A stretch of DNA of 43,124 nucleotides, from NCBI GenBank assembly GCA_029938605.1, contig JAOZUO010000040.1, positions 1 through 43,124 of the forward strand, in the 5' to 3' direction. The first letter of the stretch is position 1. Each line of letters starts with the position of its first letter. This stretch comes from Deltaproteobacteria bacterium. GTDB taxonomy: Bacteria; Myxococcota_A; Polyangia; HGW-17; JAJRWW01. The position numbers and the translations under genes were made by a program. Of this stretch, positions 8,642 to 15,924 are shown in pieces. The notes beneath the pieces were generated by a model that searched no databases, was not told where the DNA came from, and was given only the letters and a program-made list of their open reading frames with translations.

Positions 8642-10436
8642 TTAGGCGTACTCCTCCCAGGTCGGCGAGTTGATGCGGAAACCGCTCGCCGGGGGCGCCA
8701 ATAAACATGTAGTTCTTGGCCACGTGTAGCTCCGCCGAGATTTTTTCGATGATCGCTGGACCGAATGCACCCTCGTAGAGCACGAGCTTGATGTCGATGT
8801 CGGGGTAGATTTCGTCGATGAGGGCAAGGTCTTCGCGAAGCCTGGTGGGCGGCTCGGTTCCCGGTGACAGCACGTGCACGACCTTGACCCTGCTGGTCTG
8901 CTCGTTTTCCCGCACGTACAGCATGGCGAGGTTGAGGTTGGCGAGATTGTCGCCCTTAGTGAAGAAGATAACCCCGATGCTGTTGATCTTTTCGATCTGC
9001 TTTTGCGTATGGTCGATGGCCCTGCTCGCCCAGCGGTTGACGCGTCCTCCGATGGTGCCGACCACCAACAGCAGGAGCCGCAGCAGGTGAATTCGCCAGA
9101 ACATCGCCCCCACAAAGATGACGGTGACGCCAAAGTACATGAGAAAATACCAGAGATTTCGTTCGTCCCTGAGAACGGTTGCTACCGTTCCAGCGGTGGT
9201 GGCCAGTAGCGCCACCACCACGATGGGAGCCGCAGCGTGGTGATTGCGTTTGAGCCGCGAACGCCGGATCTTCAACAGCAGGTTTCCCACGGCGAACAGG
9301 CTCATGACCAGTAGAAAGGCCACCGCATACACACCGCCCAAGATCACGACATCACCCCGCGTGAGTAGCAGGATCGACACCGACAGCACCAGAAACACCA
9401 AGACAATTCGGTGGTTGGTGCCGCGCCGATTCTCCTGAAGCAGCGCCTGCGGTAGACAGCGGTCGAGGGTCATGCGTCTCACCAGCCCGGTGACTCCGAT
9501 GAAGCTGGTGAGCACTGCACCGCAGAGCACCAGCGCGGCGTCGATAGAGATCCAGAACGCCAGTGATGAACCCGCCATTTTTGTGCTCATGAGGGAGAGT
9601 AGAAAATCGGCGTTGTCTTGGCGGATAGAGCTGATGGGAAGAACCCCCAACGCGAGGACGGCGATGAGCGGGTTGAATATCGACACCGCGATCCACATGT
9701 TGCGTAACGTTTTGACAAAGACGCCGGGCCGCTGCTCTTCGATGAAGTTGGCCGAGCTCTCGAAGCCGCTCACGCCGAGCAAAGCCGCACCGAAGCCAAA
9801 GAAGATGGCGACCGCGATGCCATGGCCTCCGGGTAACGGATGATGCAGATTGGCCATCAAAATCGAGCTGTCCGAGGCGACGGTGACAATGCCTATAGTG
9901 ACAAACAGCACAAGCGAGATCAGGTGGACGATGAAGATACCGATGGCGACCTTGGCGGACTCACCGATTCCGATGATGGTCAGCAGGGCAAATATTGACA
10001 GGACAACCACGGTGATGCCGAGTATGAGCGGCAGGTTGTGCCCGAAGCTGCTGATGGACCCGATGTAGCTCACCGCCGTTTTGGCCGAGATCACCGCTGT
10101 GGCTACGTAGGAGACGATAGTCATGCAGGCCGCAATGGACGCTTTGAGCTTGCTGGTGGTGTTGAGCAGGCAGTTGTAGGCGCCACCGTTGAGCGGGAGA
10201 GCATCGCCCACCTCGGCGTAGATTTTGCGGTACAGATACAGCACGATCACTACGACCAGCAGCGAAATCGGTGCCAGGTAACCGGCCGCAAGGATGGAGA
10301 TTGCCGCGACGTACAGACAGCTCGACGTGATGTCGTTGCCGCAGATGGCGGTGGCGCCCAGCTGTCCGAGTCGAGTGGTGGCAGGTTTCCCCGGAGCTTT
10401 CGCTATATTGGTGGGGACGTTGACGTCCGTATCCAT
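8634..10436 (-). CDS. APC-superfamily permease with C-terminal Usp-like domain
   Basis: 600 residues. Residues about 25-460 form a 12-helix transporter of the APC (amino acid/polyamine/cation) superfamily; the first helix carries the Gly-containing segment expected around the unwound substrate site. The last 120 or so residues are soluble: a hydrophobic beta strand V-I-F-F-T-K-G-D, a helix, V-K-V-V-H-V-L, and later N-Y-M-F-I-G-A-P-G. This alternation matches a universal-stress-protein-type nucleotide-binding fold, as found fused to some APC permeases, where it may gate transport in response to ATP or a cyclic dinucleotide. Last gene of the operon that begins at 14336; it starts 11 nt after the TerB-like gene, with GAGGA 7 nt before ATG. 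Substrate unknown. Confidence 0.88.
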   Translation of the reverse strand: MDTDVNVPTNIAKAPGKPATTRLGQLGATAICGNDITSSCLYVAAISILAAGYLAPISLLVVVIVLYLYRKIYAEVGDALPLNGGAYNCLLNTTSKLKASIAACMTIVSYVATAVISAKTAVSYIGSISSFGHNLPLILGITVVVLSIFALLTIIGIGESAKVAIGIFIVHLISLVLFVTIGIVTVASDSSILMANLHHPLPGGHGIAVAIFFGFGAALLGVSGFESSANFIEEQRPGVFVKTLRNMWIAVSIFNPLIAVLALGVLPISSIRQDNADFLLSLMSTKMAGSSLAFWISIDAALVLCGAVLTSFIGVTGLVRRMTLDRCLPQALLQENRRGTNHRIVLVFLVLSVSILLLTRGDVVILGGVYAVAFLLVMSLFAVGNLLLKIRRSRLKRNHHAAAPIVVVALLATTAGTVATVLRDERNLWYFLMYFGVTVIFVGAMFWRIHLLRLLLLVVGTIGGRVNRWASRAIDHTQKQIEKINSIGVIFFTKGDNLANLNLAMLYVRENEQTSRVKVVHVLSPGTEPPTRLREDLALIDEIYPDIDIKLVLYEGAFGPAIIEKISAELHVAKNYMFIGAPGERFPHQLADLGGVRLII

Positions 10437-10447
10437 GGGAGGTTCCT

Positions 10448-10840
10448 CTACTCGCCGGTTTTGCGAACCGATAGCATTGCGCGAAACGCGGCGCCGATGC
10501 CGAACTGTTTTTCGACGTCAGTGATGAACGCTCGCTCGGGCGCGGAGATCTCCCCATCGGCCGCCGCGAGCTGACGCAGCAGCTCAAGCAGACGGGCGCG
10601 ATCGCGGCGATCCAGGAGTCCGCGCATGATGTCTCGCAGCAGGCGCCGGGCATCCAACTCGGCCATGGGTACAGCGATCCATCCCTCAATCCGTTCCCGT
10701 TGATCGTCGTCGAGTCCCATTTCGTCGGCGGCCCGAGCGACGAAGTCGACCTCGGTTTTGTCGACCCGGTCATCCGACCAGGCCAGTCCACAAAGGGCGC
10801 GTAGGACGAGCAGCTTCTTGGCACTTCCCATGTCTCGCAT
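10448..10840 (-). CDS. TerB-like domain protein
   Basis: About 130 residues from ATG 10840, which has AGGGAG 7-8 nt upstream; a TTG at 10885 overlapping the previous stop would add 15 residues but has no good ribosome site. The all-helical sequence carries two acidic motifs typical of the TerB/DUF533-like fold, W-S-D-D-R-V-D-K-T-E near the start and A-A-D-G-E-I-S-A-P-E-R-A-F-I near the end, the usual place for metal-binding acidic residues. TerB proteins are linked to tellurite and general envelope stress, but single-domain members occur in many contexts. It sits between a lone receiver gene and the APC permease in the same transcript. Its exact role is not deducible. Confidence 0.75.
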   Translation of the reverse strand: MRDMGSAKKLLVLRALCGLAWSDDRVDKTEVDFVARAADEMGLDDDQRERIEGWIAVPMAELDARRLLRDIMRGLLDRRDRARLLELLRQLAAADGEISAPERAFITDVEKQFGIGAAFRAMLSVRKTGE

Positions 10841-10881
10841 TGGGAGTCTCCCTGCGTCTGATGGTGAGCGCGATTCGAAGC

Positions 10882-11262
10882 TCAACTCTCCGCTAGGCTT
10901 GCGGCGGCCTTTGCAACCATTTCCTGAATGTCCGCGATCTTGAACGGCTTGGCGATGAAGTCGAAGGCGCCCTTGGCCATGGCCCTGCGTGCGAGCTGCA
11001 TCGTGGCGTACCCGGTGATCATGAGCACTCGGGTGCGCGGGGAGGTTCGCATCACGGTATCCAGGATCTGGATGCCGTCGATGTTTTCCATCCGGATGTC
11101 TGTCAACACAATGTCGAAATCCCGGGACTCCATCCGCTTGAGCGCCTCCCGCGGATCGGTGAATGTTTCGACCTCGTAGCTTTTTTTTTCGAGCGCTGGC
11201 TTGAGGCGGTCTCCGACCAATGGCTCGTCGTCCAGGACCAGGATACTGATTGGATTGCTCAT
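10882..11262 (-). CDS. Stand-alone response-regulator receiver domain
   Basis: 126 residues, a single CheY-like receiver with no output domain. The acidic pocket D11-D12-E13, phospho-acceptor D55 in L-T-D-I-R-M, T83 and K105 (A-K-P-F) are all present, so it should be phosphorylated. The ribosome site is excellent (AGGAGGAG, about 7 nt from ATG). It lies 40 nt after the TauE/SafE permease gene, within an operon whose upstream neighbour is a kinase/NtrC-type pair, so it may be a second target or a phosphate sink for that kinase, or it may act on the transporters by protein contact. That assignment is inference. Confidence 0.9.
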   Translation of the reverse strand: MSNPISILVLDDEPLVGDRLKPALEKKSYEVETFTDPREALKRMESRDFDIVLTDIRMENIDGIQILDTVMRTSPRTRVLMITGYATMQLARRAMAKGAFDFIAKPFKIADIQEMVAKAAASLAES

Positions 11263-11302
11263 CTTATCTCCTCCTGATTTATATTGGCTTGAAACAGTGC
11301 AA

Positions 11303-12406
11303 TCAACTGGCCCCCCGCGAGGACGTTTGGGGTTTGGGTAGCACCTGCAGGGTCTTCTTTATCTTCCTGCGCTGCCGATAGGCCCGTATGACGTGATACA
11401 GGATGACAAGAACTCCGGTGATGCCGCTGGCGAACAGAAAGATCTTGCTGGCCAGGTTGCAGCGGTAGTCCCATGCCTTGTCGAATTCCAGGAAACCGAG
11501 TTGTCGCATGTACATTGGAATAGCGATGGCGCGGCTGATGACGCACAGTACGATGATGACGCCGGTGACGATGCGGATATACATCTCATTGACGACTTTG
11601 ACCCCGTAAACGCCCAGGTAGATTCCCAGCAGCGAGCCCAGGAACAGCAGCACGGTCATGCGGATGTCCACGAATCCCTGATAGGCGTAGCTCAGGGCCC
11701 CGTAAGCCCCCATGAACATAGCCAGGTAAAGCTCGGTGCCGGCGGCAACCGCGGTGGGCACGCCGATGATGTAGATCATGGCCGGGACACCGATGAAACC
11801 GCCCACGCCGATCGTCCCCGCCAGGTAGCCTGTGGCTATGCCGACGACCATCAGGACCCACAGGCTCACGGTAACGTCGGCCGTCTTGAAGTGAATCATC
11901 GGCGGCATCTTCAGCCGGCTGAAGAACTCCACCAGGCGCCTGGAAGGCCCTGACCCGGCCCCGTCATTGCTTTTGGCCCGCAGTGCGTCTCGGAGCATGG
12001 CCGCACTGACGAATACCAGGATGATCACGAATACCAGGCTGATATACAGGTTCGCGCCGGCGCCCTTGCTGGGCCCGTGCGAACTGGCCCCCCGAAACAG
12101 GGCGCTGTTGACCCAGACCGCTAGCTGGATACCAATGATCGCGGTGACCAGGAGCGATGCGCCGAGGCGTTTGTCCACGTGCCCCGCCTCTCCATGCTTG
12201 TGGGATCCGACCATGGCCTTACCGAATTTGTGGGTGATATTGCTGGCGACCGCCACCACACCCTCCACCCCGAGGTTCATCATCCCCGGGGTCATAAAGA
12301 ACGCCCCTCCGCTGCCAATGAACCCACTCAATACGCCGCCAACGAACCCCAGGACGATTACCTGCAGCGCTATCATCAGGTTGATATCAATGAAGTCAGC
12401 TCCCAT
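11303..12406 (-). CDS. TauE/SafE-family anion permease
   Basis: 367-residue membrane protein of the TauE/SafE (sulfite exporter) family. The N-terminal half has the family's V-G-G-V-L-S-G-F-I-G-S-G-G-A-F helix, and the repeat in the second half has A-T-G-Y-L-A-G-T-I-G-V-G-G-F-I-G-V-P; these paired Gly-rich re-entrant elements define the fold. Between them is a longer-than-usual loop, and the C-terminus is basic and soluble, making it about 100 residues longer than classic TauE. Family members move sulfite, sulfoacetate, sulfonates or related organic anions; the substrate cannot be read here. AGGAGA precedes ATG 12406. It lies 12 nt after the kinase-like gene and is the most likely transport function controlled by the operon. 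Confidence 0.88.
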   Translation of the reverse strand: MGADFIDINLMIALQVIVLGFVGGVLSGFIGSGGAFFMTPGMMNLGVEGVVAVASNITHKFGKAMVGSHKHGEAGHVDKRLGASLLVTAIIGIQLAVWVNSALFRGASSHGPSKGAGANLYISLVFVIILVFVSAAMLRDALRAKSNDGAGSGPSRRLVEFFSRLKMPPMIHFKTADVTVSLWVLMVVGIATGYLAGTIGVGGFIGVPAMIYIIGVPTAVAAGTELYLAMFMGAYGALSYAYQGFVDIRMTVLLFLGSLLGIYLGVYGVKVVNEMYIRIVTGVIIVLCVISRAIAIPMYMRQLGFLEFDKAWDYRCNLASKIFLFASGITGVLVILYHVIRAYRQRRKIKKTLQVLPKPQTSSRGAS

Positions 12407-12418
12407 TTTCCTGTCTCC

Positions 12419-13933
12419 TTAGTGGATGCCGATCAGTTTTAAAATCGTACCGGTGACGCGGCTATAGCTGTACGCGATGAAGGGTACGAACAGCCCCACT
12501 AGCACCGCGACGGTCGCCTTCCAGGGGCGGGAGTGGTCGCCGCTCAGCGCTCCCAGGAGCCATTTCTGCTGGAGAAATACCAGGCTGACAACGGCGATGG
12601 TGATGATTGAGAAGATCAGCAGTCTAACGGCATCCATGGTGCCGAATCGGTAGCGGGACTGCAGCTCCTCGGTGGTGATAACTGGACACTTGAGCCGCTC
12701 CTGGAAGACCCGCACCAGCTCCCGGGTCTCCCGCGTCTTGGCGGAGGCGCCCTTGGTCAGGAATACGTCTCCGACGACGACCAGGGAGTGGTTGGGCTCT
12801 TGCTCAATCACCTCCAAGACCTGGTCAGCGTTGCCGGAGACGGTGCGCCCGCCGCCAGAGCAACCTGCTGCCACCAGCGCGTCCAGCGCGCTTCCCAGGC
12901 CGTCTTCGTCCATGTCTTCGGCGTGCTCGTCGTAGATGCCGGACGTGACTCGTGCCGATTCGCCCAGAGCGCTGCCGTTGGCCCCCACACGGTGAACCTT
13001 AACGAGCGAGGCCGGCGCGCGATCGTCGGGAGTCCACCGGAGTAGCTCCACCGCCGCACCCCAACGCGGCGCGAACGCCATGACCTGCTGGAAACTTTTC
13101 TGGTCAGCTCCATGCTGTTCCTGCATCAGGAGGATGGTGGTTTCTGCCATGGTGCAGTCGAGTTTGCGGCAGCCCTCCAGGTCGCCGAGCACGTCGGGCA
13201 GAGCTTGGCCGACCTCGTCCTGGCGCGGCATGTACGTCACGGTTAAAACCCGGTCCTCGGCGACTATGCCGAGATCGGCATTGGCCGTCCGGTCGTCGAG
13301 GGCCACGCGCAGCCGCGCTCTGGCTGCCAGGTCTTGATCCTGCACAAGTTTTCGGGAGGCGGGTGTCGGCTGGAAATCGGGCAGATCCGCCAGCACGCAC
13401 AAGGATGCCGACAGGTTTGAGATGCTCACGTTCTCCGTGTTGACGAAGAAATCAAAGTCGTCCGGCTGTCGCGGGTCGGTCTGGTGCACGTACCTGACCC
13501 AGTTCTCCAGATCCTCGTCGAGCTGCTCGAGGTACCGCAGGGTCTTGTCCCGGGAGACGCTGAGATCCACCATGGCTTGCTCCAAGCGGACCCGCTTCGG
13601 TACGCGGAGTCCTACGCGGATCCGGTGGGTGACGCCGGGCAACAGCAGGTGCCCCGACAACCCGTGATAGACCAAGTTTCCATCGACGGCCCTGCTGCAC
13701 AGCGCCGCGGTGATGCAGGCCAGGTAGCGTTCCTTCTCACGGGCTAGCAGCTCCTCCCTGCCGCGCGATCGAATGATGGAGACCTCAAGACGGCCGACCA
13801 TGATGCCGAGTTGGCGAGCGTCCTCCCACAGATCCTCCCGGCTCACGCAAGGCCAACCGAGCTTCTTGGACAGGCTGTTCGCCAACTCCTGCCGAGCTTG
13901 CAGCGAAACCGAGGAAATTAGTACGATCGCCAT
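12419..13933 (-). CDS. Cytidylate-kinase-like, BON-like and Usp-like membrane protein
   Basis: 504 residues with several parts. Residues 1-195 align by eye with the 'cytidylate kinase-like family' (N-terminal strand/helix, then V-S-R-E-D-L-W, V-Y-H-G-L-S-G-H, and a C-terminal Q-P-D-D-F-D-F-F segment), but the P-loop is degenerate: where relatives have a Gly-rich loop ending in G-K, this protein reads S-V-S-L-Q-A-R-Q. Nucleotide phosphoryl transfer is therefore doubtful. About 205-275 resembles a BON-like domain, about 275-425 has Usp-like alternation (V-M-A-F-A-P-R, then S-L-V-V-V-G-D), and two membrane helices lie at about 433-455 and 470-492. AAGGA precedes ATG 13933, which sits one base after the stop of the Usp gene, so the two are coupled. 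I infer a membrane-bound sensor or regulator of the adjacent permease. Confidence 0.75.
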   Translation of the reverse strand: MAIVLISSVSLQARQELANSLSKKLGWPCVSREDLWEDARQLGIMVGRLEVSIIRSRGREELLAREKERYLACITAALCSRAVDGNLVYHGLSGHLLLPGVTHRIRVGLRVPKRVRLEQAMVDLSVSRDKTLRYLEQLDEDLENWVRYVHQTDPRQPDDFDFFVNTENVSISNLSASLCVLADLPDFQPTPASRKLVQDQDLAARARLRVALDDRTANADLGIVAEDRVLTVTYMPRQDEVGQALPDVLGDLEGCRKLDCTMAETTILLMQEQHGADQKSFQQVMAFAPRWGAAVELLRWTPDDRAPASLVKVHRVGANGSALGESARVTSGIYDEHAEDMDEDGLGSALDALVAAGCSGGGRTVSGNADQVLEVIEQEPNHSLVVVGDVFLTKGASAKTRETRELVRVFQERLKCPVITTEELQSRYRFGTMDAVRLLIFSIITIAVVSLVFLQQKWLLGALSGDHSRPWKATVAVLVGLFVPFIAYSYSRVTGTILKLIGIH

Positions 13934-13934
13934 A

Positions 13935-14336
13935 TCAGGGGTCCTTTTCCGTTAATTCCTTGGCTCTGACTTCCACCAGCTGGCACCCGAGTAGCGGCTC
14001 TTCAGCAATGGACCGCTCCAGCTCCCCCCGCAGTTTCCAACCCTCCTCGCCGATGATCAGCAAGGTGATTGCGTGTTTTTTGACGAAGGTCGTTAGCTCG
14101 CCGAGCGCCAGACCCTTGCTGGTGTGGTAGGACACGTCGATTCCGGCTTGCTGCGCGCTCGCGAGGAGGTCCCTCAGGATCTCGTCCATCCAGGTCGTCC
14201 GGTCGGTGTCCGAGTCAACTTGCTCAATGCGCAGGATGAATACGCGTACGCGCATGCGCCTGGCGAAAGACAGGGCGTGCTGGACCCCGGTGACGGGATC
14301 CGTTTCCAGCACGATTAGAATATTTCGGTGAGCCAT
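13935..14336 (-). CDS. Universal-stress-protein-like protein
   Basis: 133 residues, single UspA-like domain: beta strand N-I-L-I-V-L-E-T-D, helix with A-L-S-F-A-R-R-M, strand V-F-I-L-R-I, and near the end L-L-I-I-G-E-E-G. The ATP-binding Usp signature G-x2-G-x9-G-(S/T) is only partly kept (G-E-E-G, nine residues, then S without the preceding Gly), so ATP binding is uncertain. First gene of the predicted operon 14336-8634; the leader from the predicted sigma-54 start point would be about 34 nt. The Shine-Dalgarno sequence is weak (GGTG). Usp domains recur twice more in this operon, in the kinase-like and APC proteins, which hints at a shared ligand. Confidence 0.85.
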   Translation of the reverse strand: MAHRNILIVLETDPVTGVQHALSFARRMRVRVFILRIEQVDSDTDRTTWMDEILRDLLASAQQAGIDVSYHTSKGLALGELTTFVKKHAITLLIIGEEGWKLRGELERSIAEEPLLGCQLVEVRAKELTEKDP

Positions 14337-14378
14337 TGTTGCACCGAGCCACCATTAAGATGAATGGTGCCAGCGTCT

Positions 14379-14395
14379 ATTCAAGAAGCGGGCCA
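14379..14395 (-). promoter_or_regulatory. Sigma-54-like -24/-12 element
   Basis: Read on the minus strand, TGGCCCGCTTCTTGAAT has the -24 TGGC core and TTG in the -12 box with GG-N10-G spacing; the consensus GC at -12 is GA here, so the match is good but not perfect. The predicted start is near 14370, leaving about 34 nt before ATG 14336. Support is contextual: an NtrC-family activator gene lies just upstream and two palindromic sites stand at the usual enhancer distance. A TATAAT at about 14410-14415 on the same strand lacks a convincing -35 box. Confidence 0.55.
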
Positions 14396-14458
14396 GATGC
14401 TCTTTTCTTGATATTATAAGGGGTTGAGGCGTTCGGTTCCGAAAGGAGGCGACTCGTG

Positions 14459-14475
14459 TGTTCCATTGTGAAACA
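14459..14475. promoter_or_regulatory. Probable activator-binding site 2 (promoter-proximal)
   Basis: TGTTCCA-TTG-TGAAACA, an inverted repeat with one mismatch, has the same half-sites and spacing as the perfect palindrome at 14528-14544. Its centre is about 97 bp upstream of the predicted sigma-54 start point, a typical enhancer position. Likely bound by the NtrC-type regulator encoded at 14578-15924. Confidence 0.6.
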
Positions 14476-14526
14476 GTCGCCGCGGGCATGGGTGCTGGAG
14501 CCCGCTAAATACGCCGGTTATGGCCA

Positions 14527-14545
14527 ATGTTTCAGAATGAAACAT
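14527..14545. promoter_or_regulatory. Probable activator-binding site 1 (perfect palindrome)
   Basis: ATGTTTCA-GAA-TGAAACAT is a perfect 8-bp inverted repeat 32 bp past the stop codon of the NtrC-type regulator and about 166 bp upstream of the predicted sigma-54 start point. With the near-copy at 14459-14475, it fits paired upstream activating sequences for a dimeric Fis-type helix-turn-helix. Confidence 0.65.
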
Positions 14546-14577
14546 CCAGGTGAGGTCTCGGGTCAGCGCCTTGACGG

Positions 14578-15924
14578 CTACGCCAATCCCAGCTGTTTCA
14601 TCTTCCGCCACAGCGTCGTGCGGGAGACGTTGAGAATCCGAGCCGCCTCTTTCCGATTGAAGTCGGTCTTGATCAGAACTCGCTGAATATATTGGCGATC
14701 CTTCTCCTGAAGGGTCATCCAGCGTTCGCCACTCACGCTATTAATTGAGAGCTGTTGGAGGTCGGGTGGCAGGTCCTGTGGTCGTAGCTGGCTCCCGTCC
14801 GAAAGGACGACAGCCCGCTCGATGATGTTCTCTAGCTCGCGGATGTTGCCCGGGAAGGGGTAGTGGCTCAGGATGTTCATGGTCTCGGGCGCGATTTCGT
14901 CGATCTGCTTGCCAAAGGCCTGGCTGCACTCCGTGAGAAAGTGCCGCGCCAGGATCGGGATGTCGTCCATCCGGGCTCGCAACGGCGGTAGCGTGATATC
15001 GACAACGTTGAGGCGATAGTACAGGTCCTGACGGAAGGTCCCAGCCTTGGCGGCCATTTTGATATCCTGGTTGCTGGCGGCGATCAGCCGTACGTCGACG
15101 TGGATCTGTTCGGTCCCTCCCAGGCGCAGAAGGCACCGCTCCTGGACAAAGCGCAGGAGCTTGATCTGCATGGCAGCGGGCATCGTGCCGATCTCGTCTA
15201 GGAATACCGTACCCAGATGGCCAGCCTCCAGGAGCCCCACTTTCTTTTCCGCGGCCCCCGTGAAGGCCCCTTTTTCGTGACCGAAAAGCTCGTTGGGCAC
15301 GAGATCCTCGGCGAAGCTTCCACAGTGAAACGGGATAAAAGAACGGTTGCGTCGGGCTCCTCCGACGTGGACCGCTTTGGCCACCATCTCCTTGCCCGTG
15401 CCACTTTCTCCCTGAATCAAGACGTTGCAGTTGAGCGGAGCGACCTTGTCAATGAGAGCAAGCACCTCCCGCATGGCGCGACTTTCGCCAATAATCATTG
15501 GACTACAGGGCTGCTGGAAGAGCCCCTCCTGCGTGGCGCGCTTGCGCCGAAACAGACGCACCTTGTCGAGCGCTCGGCCCGTGAGATCCCGCAGCTCCGC
15601 GGCCTTGATCGGTTTGGTCACATAGTGGAACGCGCCCATGCGGATGGCCTCCACGGCTGTGTCCACCGAGCTGTAGGCCGTGAGGATAATTACCTCGATC
15701 TCGGGACACTTATGCTTCACCTCGCGGAGCACGCTTAGCCCATCCTGATCCGGCAGCCGCAGATCGCAGATCATCAGATCAAAGGGCACCACTCCGATGC
15801 GCTCCAACACGGATTTGCCGTCCGGGAAGGTCTCCACCTCGTACTGGTTTCGGGACAGGATCCGGGCGATTTCCCGGCAGGCAATGGGCTCGTCATCTAC
15901 GACAGCGATTCGCGGGTGCGTCAT
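14578..15924 (-). CDS. NtrC-family sigma-54-dependent response regulator
   Basis: 448 residues with the full three-domain plan. The receiver has D10-D11-E12, phospho-acceptor D54, T82 and K104. The AAA+ domain has Walker A G-E-S-G-T-G-K (172-178), the sigma-54-contacting loop G-A-F-T-G-A (219-224) and Walker B F-L-D-E (241-244), with the arginine-finger region and H-Y-P-F-P-G-N-I-R-E-L after it. A Fis-type helix-turn-helix closes the protein (about 405-447, N-R-K-E-A-A-R-I-L-N-V-S-R-T-T-L). All parts needed to activate sigma-54 promoters are intact. Its ATG overlaps the kinase stop as ATGA, so the pair is translationally coupled. The next DNA downstream contains two matching palindromes and a -24/-12-like box, making the operon 14336-8634 the obvious target. 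Confidence 0.95.
   Translation of the reverse strand: MTHPRIAVVDDEPIACREIARILSRNQYEVETFPDGKSVLERIGVVPFDLMICDLRLPDQDGLSVLREVKHKCPEIEVIILTAYSSVDTAVEAIRMGAFHYVTKPIKAAELRDLTGRALDKVRLFRRKRATQEGLFQQPCSPMIIGESRAMREVLALIDKVAPLNCNVLIQGESGTGKEMVAKAVHVGGARRNRSFIPFHCGSFAEDLVPNELFGHEKGAFTGAAEKKVGLLEAGHLGTVFLDEIGTMPAAMQIKLLRFVQERCLLRLGGTEQIHVDVRLIAASNQDIKMAAKAGTFRQDLYYRLNVVDITLPPLRARMDDIPILARHFLTECSQAFGKQIDEIAPETMNILSHYPFPGNIRELENIIERAVVLSDGSQLRPQDLPPDLQQLSINSVSGERWMTLQEKDRQYIQRVLIKTDFNRKEAARILNVSRTTLWRKMKQLGLA

Noticed and set aside
14456-14686. 76-codon plus-strand frame starting GTG behind AAAGGAGG
   Set aside because: The ribosome site is strong, but the frame overlaps the conserved C-terminal helix-turn-helix of the NtrC-type gene on the other strand and includes both palindromic activator sites. 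The peptide has no recognisable fold.
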